Both the position numbers and the translations under genes were made by a program. This document shows positions 52,477 to 61,595 of a DNA stretch of 64,000 bases, one piece after another. The notes below the pieces were generated by a model. That model was not told the DNA's origin. It searched no databases and was given only the letters and a program-made list of their open reading frames with translations. The stretch is from Halorubrum xinjiangense (GTDB taxonomy: Archaea > Halobacteriota > Halobacteria > Halobacteriales > Haloferacaceae), in the NCBI RefSeq assembly GCF_900102375.1, contig NZ_FNBO01000001.1, forward strand, positions 1 through 64,000. The letters are read 5' to 3'. Within the stretch, counting starts at the first letter, position 1. Each line of letters opens with the position of its first letter.

Positions 52477-53415
52477 ATGAGCACGTTTTCAGCAATCGGC
52501 GACGAGCGAGAGATCGACCGCGACGAGTACACCCCGAGCGTCGAGCCCCAGCCGACCTGGTGTCCCGGCTGCGGTGACTTCAGCGTCCTGAAGGCGCTCA
52601 AGCAGGCGCTCCCGGAGGTCGGGCGGACCCCCGAGGAGACCCTGCTTTGCACCGGAATCGGCTGTTCGGGCAAGCTGAACAGCTACCTCGACACGTACGG
52701 GTTCCACACGATCCACGGGCGCTCGCTGCCCGTGGCCCGCGCCGCGAAGCTCGCCAATCCCGACCTCGAAGTGATCGCCGCCGGCGGCGACGGCGACGGC
52801 TACGGGATCGGCGGGAACCACTTCATCCACACGGCCCGGGAGAACCACGACATGACGTACATCGTCTTCAACAACGAGATCTTCGGGCTCACGAAGGGGC
52901 AGACCTCCCCGACCAGCCCGAAGGGCCACAAGTCGAAGACGCAGCCCCACGGGAGCGCCAAGGAGCCGATCAAGCCGCTCTCGATGTCTTTGAACGCCGG
53001 CGCCTCCTACGTCGCCCGCACGGCCGCGGTGAACCCGAACCAGGCGAAAGAGATCATCATCGAGGCGATCGAACACGACGGGTTCGCGCACGTCGACTTC
53101 CTTACCCAGTGTCCGACCTGGAACAAGGACGCGCGCCAGTACGTCCCGTACATCGACGTACAGGAGTCGGAAGACTACGACTTCGACACTACGGATAAGG
53201 TCGAGGCCGCGGAGATGATGCGCGAGACGGAGGAGGCGCTCCACGAAGGGAAAGTCCTCACCGGTCGTTACTACGTTGACGACGACCGCCCGTCCTACGG
53301 CGCGGAGAAACAGGCGATCGGCGAGATGCCCGAGGAACCGCTCGCCGAGCGCTACTGGGACGACGACTACGAGTGGGAGCGCTCCCACGACATGTTCCTC
53401 GACAAACACGCCTGA
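52477..53415 (+). CDS. porB: 2-oxoacid:ferredoxin oxidoreductase beta subunit
   Basis: A 312-residue thiamine-diphosphate-binding chain. The Cys-rich motif TWCPGCGDFSVL and CTGIGCSGKLNSYL hold iron-sulfur ligands, and the thiamine motif GGDGDGYGIGGNHFIH with VFNNEIFGLTKGQTSPTSP is complete. It starts three bases after the porA stop and completes the enzyme. Haloarchaea use this ferredoxin enzyme instead of a pyruvate dehydrogenase. A poly-T run follows its stop. Confidence 0.92.
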   Translation: MSTFSAIGDEREIDRDEYTPSVEPQPTWCPGCGDFSVLKALKQALPEVGRTPEETLLCTGIGCSGKLNSYLDTYGFHTIHGRSLPVARAAKLANPDLEVIAAGGDGDGYGIGGNHFIHTARENHDMTYIVFNNEIFGLTKGQTSPTSPKGHKSKTQPHGSAKEPIKPLSMSLNAGASYVARTAAVNPNQAKEIIIEAIEHDGFAHVDFLTQCPTWNKDARQYVPYIDVQESEDYDFDTTDKVEAAEMMRETEEALHEGKVLTGRYYVDDDRPSYGAEKQAIGEMPEEPLAERYWDDDYEWERSHDMFLDKHA

Positions 53416-53446
53416 ACGGGGCCGGCGGCCGTTCACGGCGCGGTGA

Positions 53447-53482
53447 GTTCGTTTTTTGATTCGCAAGGTATTTTTTCATTGG
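53447..53482 (+). terminator. Poly-T terminator after porB and promoter of lrp
   Basis: TTTTTT (53452-53457) after porB is a likely terminator. GTATTTTTTCATTGG (about 53467-53481) is both T-rich and about 25 bases before the lrp ATG at 53499, so it may supply the TATA box for lrp. GGAGAGG lies just before the ATG as a possible ribosome-binding site. Confidence 0.55.
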
Positions 53483-53498
53483 TGACAAACGGAGAGGT

Positions 53499-53927
53499 AT
53501 GAGTACGGTATCGACGGAAGAACGGATCCTCTCCGTGTTAGAAGAGGACGCGCAGGCGTCCTGCGGGGAGATCGCCGAACGCGCGGACGTCTCGAAGCCG
53601 ACGGTGCGGAAGTATATCGACCGCCTCGAAGAGCGGGGCGTAATCGTCGGCTACTCCGCGGAGATCGATCCGAAGAAGCTCTCGTCACAGTCGATCGCCA
53701 TGGTCGGGATGGACGTCGACTCCGGTCAGTACGTGGAGGCCACCCGCGAACTGAAGTCGCTCGACGAGGTCCAGGCGCTGTACACCTCCTCGGGCGACCA
53801 CATGCTGATGGCCGAGGTACGCGCCGGCGACGGCGACGAACTCGGCGACGTCATCTCCGAGAAGCTGCTCGGCGTCGACGGCGTCACCGCCGCACATCCT
53901 TCGTTCCTTCAAGAACGGCTAAAATAA
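53499..53927 (+). CDS. Lrp/AsnC-family transcription regulator
   Basis: A 142-residue regulator with an N-terminal winged helix-turn-helix (CGEIAERADVSKPTVRKYIDRLEERGVI, about residues 20-49) and a C-terminal RAM/ligand-binding domain. It probably responds to an amino or keto acid. Its position right after porAB in the same direction suggests control of that operon. The sequence does not show what it senses. Confidence 0.9.
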   Translation: MSTVSTEERILSVLEEDAQASCGEIAERADVSKPTVRKYIDRLEERGVIVGYSAEIDPKKLSSQSIAMVGMDVDSGQYVEATRELKSLDEVQALYTSSGDHMLMAEVRAGDGDELGDVISEKLLGVDGVTAAHPSFLQERLK

Positions 53928-53959
53928 AACCGCGTTCCGTTTTCCACGTCGCGCCCGCG

Positions 53960-54433
53960 TCAGGCGAGCACGTGCGGGTCCGCGACGACGACCGACTCGT
54001 CGCCCGCCGGGCTCCGGCGGGTCCCGCGCCGCGCGAACCCGTGCGCGCTGAAGAACTCCTGCGCGCTCGGTTGGTCCGCGGGGACCGTCGCGCGCAGGGT
54101 CTCGACCCCGCGGTCGGCCAGCGCGTTCCCCACGCGGGCGAGCAGCTCGTCCGCGACGCCCTCCCCCGCGCGGTTCGGGTGAACCCACAGGGCCAGCAGC
54201 TCCGCCTCCGCTCCGTCGGGGTCCGGGTGGGCGATCGCCAGACCGACGGGCCCCTCTTGATCGTGTTCCATCAGGAACGACCACTCCGCCTCGGCGGCGG
54301 CCTCGCGGACGCCGGCAGCGGACACGTCGAGTAAGGGCGCGCCGATGTCGTCGAACACCGTCTCCTCGCGGGCTCGCGAGACCGCCGTTCGCAGGTCCTC
54401 TGCGTCGTCGGGCCGAGCCGCCCGGACATCCAT
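53960..54433 (-). CDS. GNAT-family N-acetyltransferase
   Basis: A 157-residue protein with the GNAT acetyl-CoA fold. The N-terminus MDVRAARPDDAEDLRTAV and the acetyl-CoA motif LWVHPNRAGEGVADELL (motif A, about residues 85-101) are visible, then GFARRGTRRSP near the end. The acceptor substrate is unknown. The ATG at 54433 is preferred over a longer frame whose first 24 residues do not fit. It converges with the lrp gene. Confidence 0.85.
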   Translation of the reverse strand: MDVRAARPDDAEDLRTAVSRAREETVFDDIGAPLLDVSAAGVREAAAEAEWSFLMEHDQEGPVGLAIAHPDPDGAEAELLALWVHPNRAGEGVADELLARVGNALADRGVETLRATVPADQPSAQEFFSAHGFARRGTRRSPAGDESVVVADPHVLA

Positions 54434-54576
54434 GTACGACCGTGAGTAAAGAACGCACCTATAGGTTTCGGGGTGCGAATTGTTGTCACAGTAATCCGGG
54501 ACCACGCGGTGGACGGTGTCGGCTCGGGACGGCGCGTCGCGACTTCGCGGTCGACCGGCTCAGGCGATCGGGAGAG

Positions 54577-57500
54577 CTACGCGACCGGCTCGATCCCGAT
54601 CGTCACGGCGACGCCCTCGACCGTCCACTCCTCGACGAGGCCGCCCTCGGCGTCCGCGGCGTCGCTCGGGTCGTCCAGCCACGCGTCGGCGCGCACCTCG
54701 CCGGCGATCAGGTCGGCGTGGTCGTCCACGAAGCCGGCGACGCGCTCGTCGTCGACCGCGACGCCGACGCGGATCCGCGCCTCCACGTCCAGGTCGAGCT
54801 CCTTGCGCATCTCTTGGATCCGGCGGATCACGTCGCGGGCGTACCCCTCGGACTCGATGTCGGGAGTCAGCGAGGTGTCGACGTAGACGGTGCCGCCCTC
54901 GAAGTCGGCGCCGGAGACGTTCTCGGGCGGCTCCGCGACGTACTCGACCATCTCGTCGTCGAGGTCGACGGGCTCGCCGTCGACGGTCACCTCGCCGCCC
55001 TCGACCGCCGATCGGGTCGCGCCCTGGACCGCCTCCATCACCCGCTGCGCGTCGCCGCCGAACGCCGGCCCGATGGCGGCCATCTGCGGCTCCGCGGTCT
55101 CGACAAGCTCGTCGAAGGCGTCGGTGACGACCACCTCGCGGGCGTTGACGCGGTCGGCGATCAGCGCTTCGAGGCGGTCCACCGCGGCCGAAACGGTCTC
55201 GTCGTCCGTCTCGACGACGACGCGCGGGACGGGCCAGCGGAGCTTACGGCCGGCCTGCTGGCGCGCGTTCGCGGCCGCCTCCTCGACGTCGCGGAAGACC
55301 GCCACGTCGCGTTCGAGGTCGGGGTCGCGCAGGGCGGCGTCCGGCTCGGGGTACGACAGCGCGTGGACCGTCGTCGCCTCGCCGTCGAGCCGCTGGTACA
55401 TCCGCTCGGTGAGGTACGGGGCGATCGGCGCGAGCAGGCGGATCACCTCGTCAAGGACGGTCGCGAGCGTGGCGTAGGCACCGCGCTTCGAGGCGGAGTC
55501 GGCCTCCTCCCACATGCGGTCGCGGACCGCCTTGACGTAGAACCGCGAGACGTCCTGCGTGACGAACTCGATCACGGCGTTGACCGCGTCGCTGACCTGA
55601 TAGTCCTCCCAGGCGTCGGCGACCTCGGCCTCCACCGACTGGAGCCGCGAGAGCACCCACTCGTCGACGAGCTCGAGCTCGCCGTCCGCGAGGTCTGCCT
55701 CGGCCGGGTCGTAGCCGTCGAGCTCCATGTACTCCAGCGGGAACCGGAACACGTTCCAGAGGATGTTGAGCTTGCCCTGTAACTCGGCGAGCCCGTCCCA
55801 CTCGAACGCGAGGTCGACGCCCTGCTGGTCGTGCGAGAGCAGGTAGGTGCGGAGCGGGTCGCGGCCGGCGCGCTCGATCGCCTCCTCCGGGGTGACGATG
55901 TTCCCGACCGACTTCGACATCTTCCGGCCGTCCTCGTCGTTGGCGAAGCCGTGCATCAGCACCTCCTCGTACGGGACCTTGCCGACCGCAGCGGTCCCCA
56001 TGCCGAGCTGCGACCAGAACCAGCCGCGCGTCTGGTCGTGCGCCTCGATGATCAGGTCGGCGGGCCACAGCTCGTCGTGTGCTGCCTCGTCGCTCGGGTA
56101 GCCGAGCGTGCCCCACGTCGCGACCGAGGAGTCGAGCCACACGTCGAACACGTCCTCGACCCGGCGGTACGTCGTCCCGTCCTCGACGATCGTGAGGTCG
56201 TCGACGGCGGGGCGGTGGAGGTCGATCGAGTCTGGGTCGACGTCCTCCTCGACGCGCTCGGCGAGCTCCTCGCGGGTGCCGATGACGATCATGTCCTCGT
56301 CGAGGTTGCCGGACGCGGCGTCCTCCGGCACCCAGATCGGGATCGGCACGCCCCAGTAGCGCTGCCGGGAGACGTTCCAGTCGGGCGCGTCCTCGATGAA
56401 GTCGCGGAACCGGTTGTCGCGGGCCCACCCCGGGTGCCACTCCGAGTCCTCCATGTTGTCGAGGAGGTCGTCTTTCACGTCCGTGATCGAGATGAACCAC
56501 TGGTCGGTGACCAGCTGGATGATCCCGGTGTCACAGCGCCAGCAGTGGCCGTAGCTGTGGTCGACGGTGCCGTGCGCGAGCATGTGGCCGTCGGCGACCA
56601 GATCGTCGATGATGTCGTCGTTGGCGTCGCGCACGAACTGGCCGGCGTACTCGCCGGCGGCCGCTTCGAACTCGCCGTTGGCGGCGACCGGACAGTAGAT
56701 ATCGAGTCCGAGCTCCGTGCCGCGGTGGAAGTCTTCCTCTCCGTGGCCCGGCGCGGAGTGGACGAGGCCGGTGCGATCGGCCTCGACGTAGTCGGCCGCG
56801 TACACCTCGCCGGCGCCCTCGAAGTCCGGGTACTCGGCGACGCGGTCGGCGAGCGGGTGGTCGTACGCCCAGCCGACGAGCTCCTCGCCCGTCAGCTCGG
56901 CCTCGACGTCGTACGACTCGTAGCGGCCCTCTCCGAGGACGTCCTCGACGCACTCCTCGGCGACGTAGAGGAGCTCCTCCTCGTCGCCCTTCTCCGCGCG
57001 GACCGCGTTGTAGGTGAGGTCCTCGTCGACGGCGACGAAGGTGTTCGCGGGGATGGTCCACGGCGTCGTCGTCCAGATGACGAGGCTCCCCTCGCGGTCA
57101 GCCAGCGGGAACTTCACGTAGATGGAGGGGTCCTCGACGTCCTCGTACTCGACCTCGTTGTTGGCGAGCCCCGTCTCGCAGCGCGGGCACTGCGAGATGG
57201 AGCGTTTCCCCTGCTCGACGAGGCCGTTGTCGGCGACCTCGGAAAACGCCCACCAGGCGGCCTCCATGTACTCCGGCGAGATGGTCTCGTAGGGGTTGTC
57301 CCAGTCCATCCACGCGCCGATCGATTTGAAGTCCTCGTCCATCGCCGCCCGGTTTTCTAAGGCGAACTCCTTGCACTTCTCGATGAACGACTCCATTCCG
57401 TACTCCTCGATGTCCCGCTTGTTTTCGAAGCCGAGCTCCTCTTCGACTTTCACCTCGATCGGGAGCCCGTGCATGTCGTAGCCGGGGCGGTCGGTGACGC

Positions 57501-57729
57501 GGTGGCCGGTCATCCGCTTGTACCGGATGACGGCGTCCTTCAGCGTCTTGTTCCAGGCGGTCCCGAGGTGCATCTGTCCGGAGGTGTACGGCGGGCCGTC
57601 CACGAAGAAGAACGGCGGGTCGTCGGCGTGCGCCTCTTTCGCCGCCTCGTAGGCGTCGTGCTCGTCCCAGTACTCGTCGACCGCCGACTCGACGTCGGCG
57701 GGCGCGTACTGGTCATCGATCTGCTCCAT
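54577..57729 (-). CDS. ileS: Isoleucyl-tRNA synthetase
   Basis: A 1050-residue class I synthetase that charges tRNA-Ile. The HIGH-type motif PPYTSGQMHLG is at residues 46-56 and KMSKS in EDGRKMSKSVGNI near 604. An editing domain (including CPVAANGEFEAAAGEYAG) and a long C-terminal tRNA-binding part, including the anticodon-binding domain, follow. The ATG at 57729 gives MEQIDDQYAP. A TTCAAATA box lies about 25-30 bases upstream, with a 31-bp repeat array immediately behind it. Confidence 0.96.
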   Translation of the reverse strand: MEQIDDQYAPADVESAVDEYWDEHDAYEAAKEAHADDPPFFFVDGPPYTSGQMHLGTAWNKTLKDAVIRYKRMTGHRVTDRPGYDMHGLPIEVKVEEELGFENKRDIEEYGMESFIEKCKEFALENRAAMDEDFKSIGAWMDWDNPYETISPEYMEAAWWAFSEVADNGLVEQGKRSISQCPRCETGLANNEVEYEDVEDPSIYVKFPLADREGSLVIWTTTPWTIPANTFVAVDEDLTYNAVRAEKGDEEELLYVAEECVEDVLGEGRYESYDVEAELTGEELVGWAYDHPLADRVAEYPDFEGAGEVYAADYVEADRTGLVHSAPGHGEEDFHRGTELGLDIYCPVAANGEFEAAAGEYAGQFVRDANDDIIDDLVADGHMLAHGTVDHSYGHCWRCDTGIIQLVTDQWFISITDVKDDLLDNMEDSEWHPGWARDNRFRDFIEDAPDWNVSRQRYWGVPIPIWVPEDAASGNLDEDMIVIGTREELAERVEEDVDPDSIDLHRPAVDDLTIVEDGTTYRRVEDVFDVWLDSSVATWGTLGYPSDEAAHDELWPADLIIEAHDQTRGWFWSQLGMGTAAVGKVPYEEVLMHGFANDEDGRKMSKSVGNIVTPEEAIERAGRDPLRTYLLSHDQQGVDLAFEWDGLAELQGKLNILWNVFRFPLEYMELDGYDPAEADLADGELELVDEWVLSRLQSVEAEVADAWEDYQVSDAVNAVIEFVTQDVSRFYVKAVRDRMWEEADSASKRGAYATLATVLDEVIRLLAPIAPYLTERMYQRLDGEATTVHALSYPEPDAALRDPDLERDVAVFRDVEEAAANARQQAGRKLRWPVPRVVVETDDETVSAAVDRLEALIADRVNAREVVVTDAFDELVETAEPQMAAIGPAFGGDAQRVMEAVQGATRSAVEGGEVTVDGEPVDLDDEMVEYVAEPPENVSGADFEGGTVYVDTSLTPDIESEGYARDVIRRIQEMRKELDLDVEARIRVGVAVDDERVAGFVDDHADLIAGEVRADAWLDDPSDAADAEGGLVEEWTVEGVAVTIGIEPVA

Positions 57730-57758
57730 ACGCGTTGGTCTGCGCGCGCGTATTTGAA

Positions 57759-57851
57759 TACGGCGGAGTCGTGGGAACGGTTCGGTCGGTACGGCGGAGT
57801 CGCGAGAGGGGTTCGGTCGGTACGGCGGAGTCGCGAGAGGGGTTCGGTCGC
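57759..57851. repeat. Three 31-bp tandem repeats before ileS
   Basis: The unit TACGGCGGAGTCGCGAGAGG plus GGTTCGGTCGG is repeated three times (57759, 57790, 57821). Copies two and three are nearly identical; copy one differs at a few bases. The array fills part of the 221-bp gap between the divergent ileS and the surface protein at 57951, overlapping the edge of the predicted ileS promoter. Confidence 0.9.
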
Positions 57852-57950
57852 GGGAATCGCGATCGGCGCCGCGGACGGTTCCGGACCGACGACGCCGGAG
57901 AGACGGGTAATCGCCCCATACCAATACCGACTTGCTCCGTGGGCCTCCGC

Positions 57951-59279
57951 ATGGACGTCGCACGTTCGACGCTGATCGGCGCGGCAGTACTGTTCGTCGC
58001 GGTCGTCGCGACCGGCGGCGCGGTCGCCGCGGATCCGGTCACGCTCACCGTCTCGGTGACCGATCAGGACGGCGACACGCTCGGCGGCGTGACCGTCGAG
58101 GCGACGTGGGAGACCGAGTCGGGGGAGACGGAGACCGCGTCGGGGACGACGGCGAGCAACGGGAACGTGCTCCTCGACGTCCCCGAGGGGGCGAACGTCG
58201 AGCTGGACGTCGACGACGACACCTATGTCCGGAACAGACCGCTTCGGGTCACTAACGCGAGCGCGACGGCCGTCGCGCTCGGCGTCACGCGGAGCGGGAC
58301 CGCGACGGTGACCGTGGTCGACGGCGAGAACCGGTCACAGGCCAACGCGACGGTCCGGATCCGCGAGGACGGGCGGACGGTCGACCGCGGCGAGACCGGC
58401 GCCGACGGCGTCTACGAGACAGCGCGCCTCGAGCGCGGCGCGTACGAGGTCGCCGTCGTGAAGCCGGGGTACCTCCGGACGGAACGCGAGGTTACGGTGG
58501 CGCTGAACGCGGAGACGACGGTCGGAATCGAGCGGGGGGCAACGACGCTCGACGTGCGCGCCCTCGACGACCACTTCGACCCGCCCGCCCGGATCGAGAC
58601 GGGAGCGGTTCAGGTGTCCTCGTCGGTGTACGAGGCCGAGGTGAGCGTGACCGAGGGGACGGCCTCGATCAACGTCCCCGTGAACGCGGTGTACACGGTC
58701 GAGGTCGTCAAGGAAGGGTACGACGCTTCGCCCGAACGCGTCAGGGTGCGGGAGTCCTCGGTGAGCGTGAACGCCACGGCACAGCGGGCCGCCACCCTCT
58801 CGGTCACACCGGCGAACCAGCGCGTCCTCGTCGGCGAGACGACCCGCGTGACGGTGCGGAACGCCTACGACGAACCGGTATCGGGCGCGACCGTCGAGGT
58901 CGACGGCGACGCGGTCGGTGAGACCGACGACCGCGGGGAAGTCGACGTACCGGTGTCCGCGGCCGGGAACCGAACGGTGGTCGCCCGGGACGGCTCCGTC
59001 GCGTCTGAGCCGGTGACGATCGAGGGCGTCGACAGCGCGGAGGAAGCGGACGCAAACAGCTCTGACGGCGCGGGAAGCGGGGGCGATGACGACGGCTCCG
59101 GGAGTACCGACGACGACTCCGGGAGTACCAATGACGACTCCGAGAGTACTGACAGCGACTCCGGGAGTACTGACAACGACTCCGGGAGTACCGACGACGA
59201 CAGCCCCGGACTCGGGGTCGTCGCGGCCGTGCTCGCTCTCCTGGCGGTCGGTCTCGGGAGCCGCGTTCGCCGTCGGTGA
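57951..59279 (+). CDS. Secreted protein with repeated beta domains and PGF-CTERM-like tail
   Basis: A 442-residue surface protein. A signal (AVLFVAVVATGGAVAADP) is followed by about four Ig-like/carboxypeptidase-regulatory-like beta domains (GVTVEATWETESGE, ANATVRIREDGRTV, YEVAVVKPGYL and SGATVEVDGDAVGE). A linker of eight-residue DDDSGSTN-type repeats leads to DSPGLGVVAAVLALLAVGLG and a basic RRR end. This resembles PGF-CTERM, but with PGL in place of PGF. It may be an archaeosortase A substrate or simply a membrane-anchored protein. The ATG at 57951 begins the signal peptide. Confidence 0.8.
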   Translation: MDVARSTLIGAAVLFVAVVATGGAVAADPVTLTVSVTDQDGDTLGGVTVEATWETESGETETASGTTASNGNVLLDVPEGANVELDVDDDTYVRNRPLRVTNASATAVALGVTRSGTATVTVVDGENRSQANATVRIREDGRTVDRGETGADGVYETARLERGAYEVAVVKPGYLRTEREVTVALNAETTVGIERGATTLDVRALDDHFDPPARIETGAVQVSSSVYEAEVSVTEGTASINVPVNAVYTVEVVKEGYDASPERVRVRESSVSVNATAQRAATLSVTPANQRVLVGETTRVTVRNAYDEPVSGATVEVDGDAVGETDDRGEVDVPVSAAGNRTVVARDGSVASEPVTIEGVDSAEEADANSSDGAGSGGDDDGSGSTDDDSGSTNDDSESTDSDSGSTDNDSGSTDDDSPGLGVVAAVLALLAVGLGSRVRRR

Positions 59280-59349
59280 GGCGTCAGACTGAGGGGGCGA
59301 GCGAAGGTCGTCGCGGGCATCGACCGGCGCCGGCCGGGGACGTTGCCGC

Positions 59350-60471
59350 TCACCGCGGGTCAACCGCGCCGTCGGCGAAGTAGTCGGCGAGCCGCTCGGC
59401 GGCCTCGGTCGCGCGCGGCGTCACGAGGGCGAACCGGATCCACTCGTCGCGGGCGGTGCCGAACGCCTCGCCCGGCATCCCGGCGACGCCCGCCTCGTCG
59501 ACCAGGCGCTTGACGTTCGCCATCGTGCCGGGGAACCCCTCGAAGCGCGCCAGGACGTAGAAGGCGCCCTCCGGGCGGCTGTACTCCGCGCCGGCCGCGT
59601 CGAGCGCGTCGGTGAACGCGTCGACGCGGTCCGCGAGCAGGTCGCGCGACGCGGCGTAGTAGTCCGACGGCGTCTCCGCGAGCGCGTGGTAGACCGCGTA
59701 CTGGGAGGGGCGCGCCCCGGTGACGTTCACGAGCATGTGCCGGGTCTTGGCGTCGCCGACGTGCGCCTCCGGGAACACGCCGTAGCCGACGCGGAGCCCG
59801 GTGATCGCCATCGACTTCGAGAAGCCGCTCGTGACGATCACGCGGTCGGAATCGAGGGTGAGGGCGGACTCGAAGGAGCCGGAGAGGTCGAAGCGGTCGT
59901 ACACCTCGTCGACGACGACGAGCGCGTCGACCGCCTCGGCGACACCGACGACCTCGCGGACCGCGTCGAGGTCGTAGACGGCGCCGGTCGGGTTGTTCGG
60001 CGTGTTGAGGACGATGAGGGCGGTGTCCTCGCTGGCGGCCTCGCGGACCGCGTCGACGTCGAGGCCGCCGTCGCGCTCGGTGGGCACGAGCGTCGGCTCC
60101 CCGTCGAGCAGGTGCGTCTTTCCCGGGTAGTACGGGTACACCGGGTCCATGAGCAGCGCCTCGTCGCCGGCGTCGCGGTTGAGCGCGCGCGCCATTGCGA
60201 GGTAGTTCGCCTCGCCGGTGCCGTTGGTGACGACCACGCACTCGGGGGCGACGTTTTCGCGGGTCGCGATCGCCGCCCGCAGCTCGCGGAGCCCGTCGCT
60301 CGGCGGGTACTGGAAGTCGGCGGGCGGCAGGTCGGCGTACTCGCGGAGCGCCTCGCGGAGCGCGGCGGGCGGCTCCCAGTCGGGGTTGCCGCTCACCATG
60401 TCGATGACGTCGCCGTCGGCGGCCGCGGCGTACTGCATCACGTGGAAGAACTTCGGCTCCTCGTACTCCAT
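59350..60471 (-). CDS. Class I/II pyridoxal-phosphate aminotransferase
   Basis: A 373-residue aminotransferase of the aspartate aminotransferase fold, moving amino groups between amino and keto acids. The cofactor motifs are present: NTPNNPTGAVY, VVDEVYDRF and the Schiff-base Lys in VTSGFSKSMAITGLRVGYG. Sequence alone does not give the substrate. The ATG at 60471 gives MEYEEPKFFHVMQY, and upstream residues look unlike the family. Confidence 0.9.
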   Translation of the reverse strand: MEYEEPKFFHVMQYAAAADGDVIDMVSGNPDWEPPAALREALREYADLPPADFQYPPSDGLRELRAAIATRENVAPECVVVTNGTGEANYLAMARALNRDAGDEALLMDPVYPYYPGKTHLLDGEPTLVPTERDGGLDVDAVREAASEDTALIVLNTPNNPTGAVYDLDAVREVVGVAEAVDALVVVDEVYDRFDLSGSFESALTLDSDRVIVTSGFSKSMAITGLRVGYGVFPEAHVGDAKTRHMLVNVTGARPSQYAVYHALAETPSDYYAASRDLLADRVDAFTDALDAAGAEYSRPEGAFYVLARFEGFPGTMANVKRLVDEAGVAGMPGEAFGTARDEWIRFALVTPRATEAAERLADYFADGAVDPR

Positions 60472-60605
60472 ACGGGCGGGTCGAGCGCGCCCGCCGTGGC
60501 TCTTTCGACCCGGGAGCGGTAGCGCGGGACGGCTCGTGGTAAGCACCGCTTACGTCCCTCGCCGCGATCCGGTGGTTTGACCTACCGACGCGCACAGCCA
60601 GCGGT

Positions 60606-61106
60606 ATGAACAAACGCGGCCACGTCCTCAACGGGCTGCTGCTCGCCTTGGGGCTGGGGTTCATCCTCGAACCGAGCCTTACCCTCGCGACCGCCGAGAC
60701 GATCGCAGAGATCACCGTTCCCGTCGTGTTGGGGGCGCTGTTCCCCGACGTCGACACCGCCTTCGGGCGCCACCGGAAGACGCTCCACAGCCTCCCCGTG
60801 TTGGCTGTCTTCCTCGCGTACCCGATCGTCTTCGGGAACCTCCAGTACGTGTGGATCGGCGTGTTGACCCACTACATCCTCGACGTGGTCGGGAGCCGGC
60901 GCGGCATCGCGCTGTTCCACCCGCTCTCGGACAAGGAGTTCGGGATGCCGTCCGGCGTGACGACGAGCAGCAAGTACGCCGACCTCGTCACCGTGATCAT
61001 CACCGGTATCGAGCTGGCGGCCTTCTGGGCGATCCACACCTACGTCGTGAACCTCGATCTGGACCTGTCCGCGGCGTCGGAGGCGGCGGCCGGATTCGGC
61101 TTATAA
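60606..61106 (+). CDS. YdjM-like membrane protein (predicted metal-dependent hydrolase)
   Basis: A 166-residue membrane protein of the YdjM family. The conserved starting His (MNKRGHVLNGLLL), PDVDTAFGRHRKTLHSLPV and LTHYILDVVGSRRG match the family metal-ligand pattern, which is more complete here than in the pair at 15503-16885. About three to four helices are present. Its stop is followed directly by TTATAAGTGA and by element copy D. Confidence 0.78.
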   Translation: MNKRGHVLNGLLLALGLGFILEPSLTLATAETIAEITVPVVLGALFPDVDTAFGRHRKTLHSLPVLAVFLAYPIVFGNLQYVWIGVLTHYILDVVGSRRGIALFHPLSDKEFGMPSGVTTSSKYADLVTVIITGIELAAFWAIHTYVVNLDLDLSAASEAAAGFGL

Positions 61107-61149
61107 GTGAGTCGGCGTCGGGCCGGTCTTGTGGGGATCGACGGCTCCG

Positions 61150-61588
61150 AGGAGGTCGTCAACGATCCGGCCGTCCACTTATAAATAGCCGGTGTAGGAT
61201 CGGCAGCTACGAGCGCCAAATCTCCGACCGCTTATTTATAACTAGTTGTTAGCAGATCAGCGGCGGACACTGCCAAAGATTCGGCCATTCGCTTATAAAT
61301 GAGTGACTGCGGATCGATAGCGAACACCGCCAAAGCCCCAGCCGCGAGGGCTCGGTGCGCTCGCTGCGCGCCTCGTTCGTTCGCTCCGCTCACTCACTGC
61401 GGTGCTTACGTCGCGCGGCTTCGCCCTCACGGCTGCCCCTTTGATTCCCACCCCGCACAGCGCCTCACGCCTCCCCAGCCTCGCCGCTCGCTCGGGGCTC
61501 CCTTCGGTCGCCCACGTCGCTCGCGGCGTCCCTCGCGCGCGCTCCTCGCGGCCGCCGCCGGCGGCCGCTCGCAGGCACGCGCCACCGC
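61150..61588 (+). repeat. Dispersed structured element, copy D
   Basis: Three leader boundaries (GCCAAA at 61215, 61272 and 61329) are exactly 57 bases apart, each with a TTATAAAT or TATTTATA box. The stem is 13 bp with one mismatch (arms 61339-61351 and 61423-61435); the rest of the arms has eroded. The core reads TTTGATTCCCACCCCGCAC, two changes from the others. A 9-bp hairpin GCGGCCGCC-GCC-GGCGGCCGC and the GGCACGCGCCACCGC end at 61588 follow, eight bases before the stop codon of the convergent PHP gene. Confidence 0.82.
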
Positions 61589-61595
61589 AATCTCT

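Noticed and set aside
57759-57851. CRISPR array before ileS
   Set aside because: Three abutting 31-bp units with no spacers.
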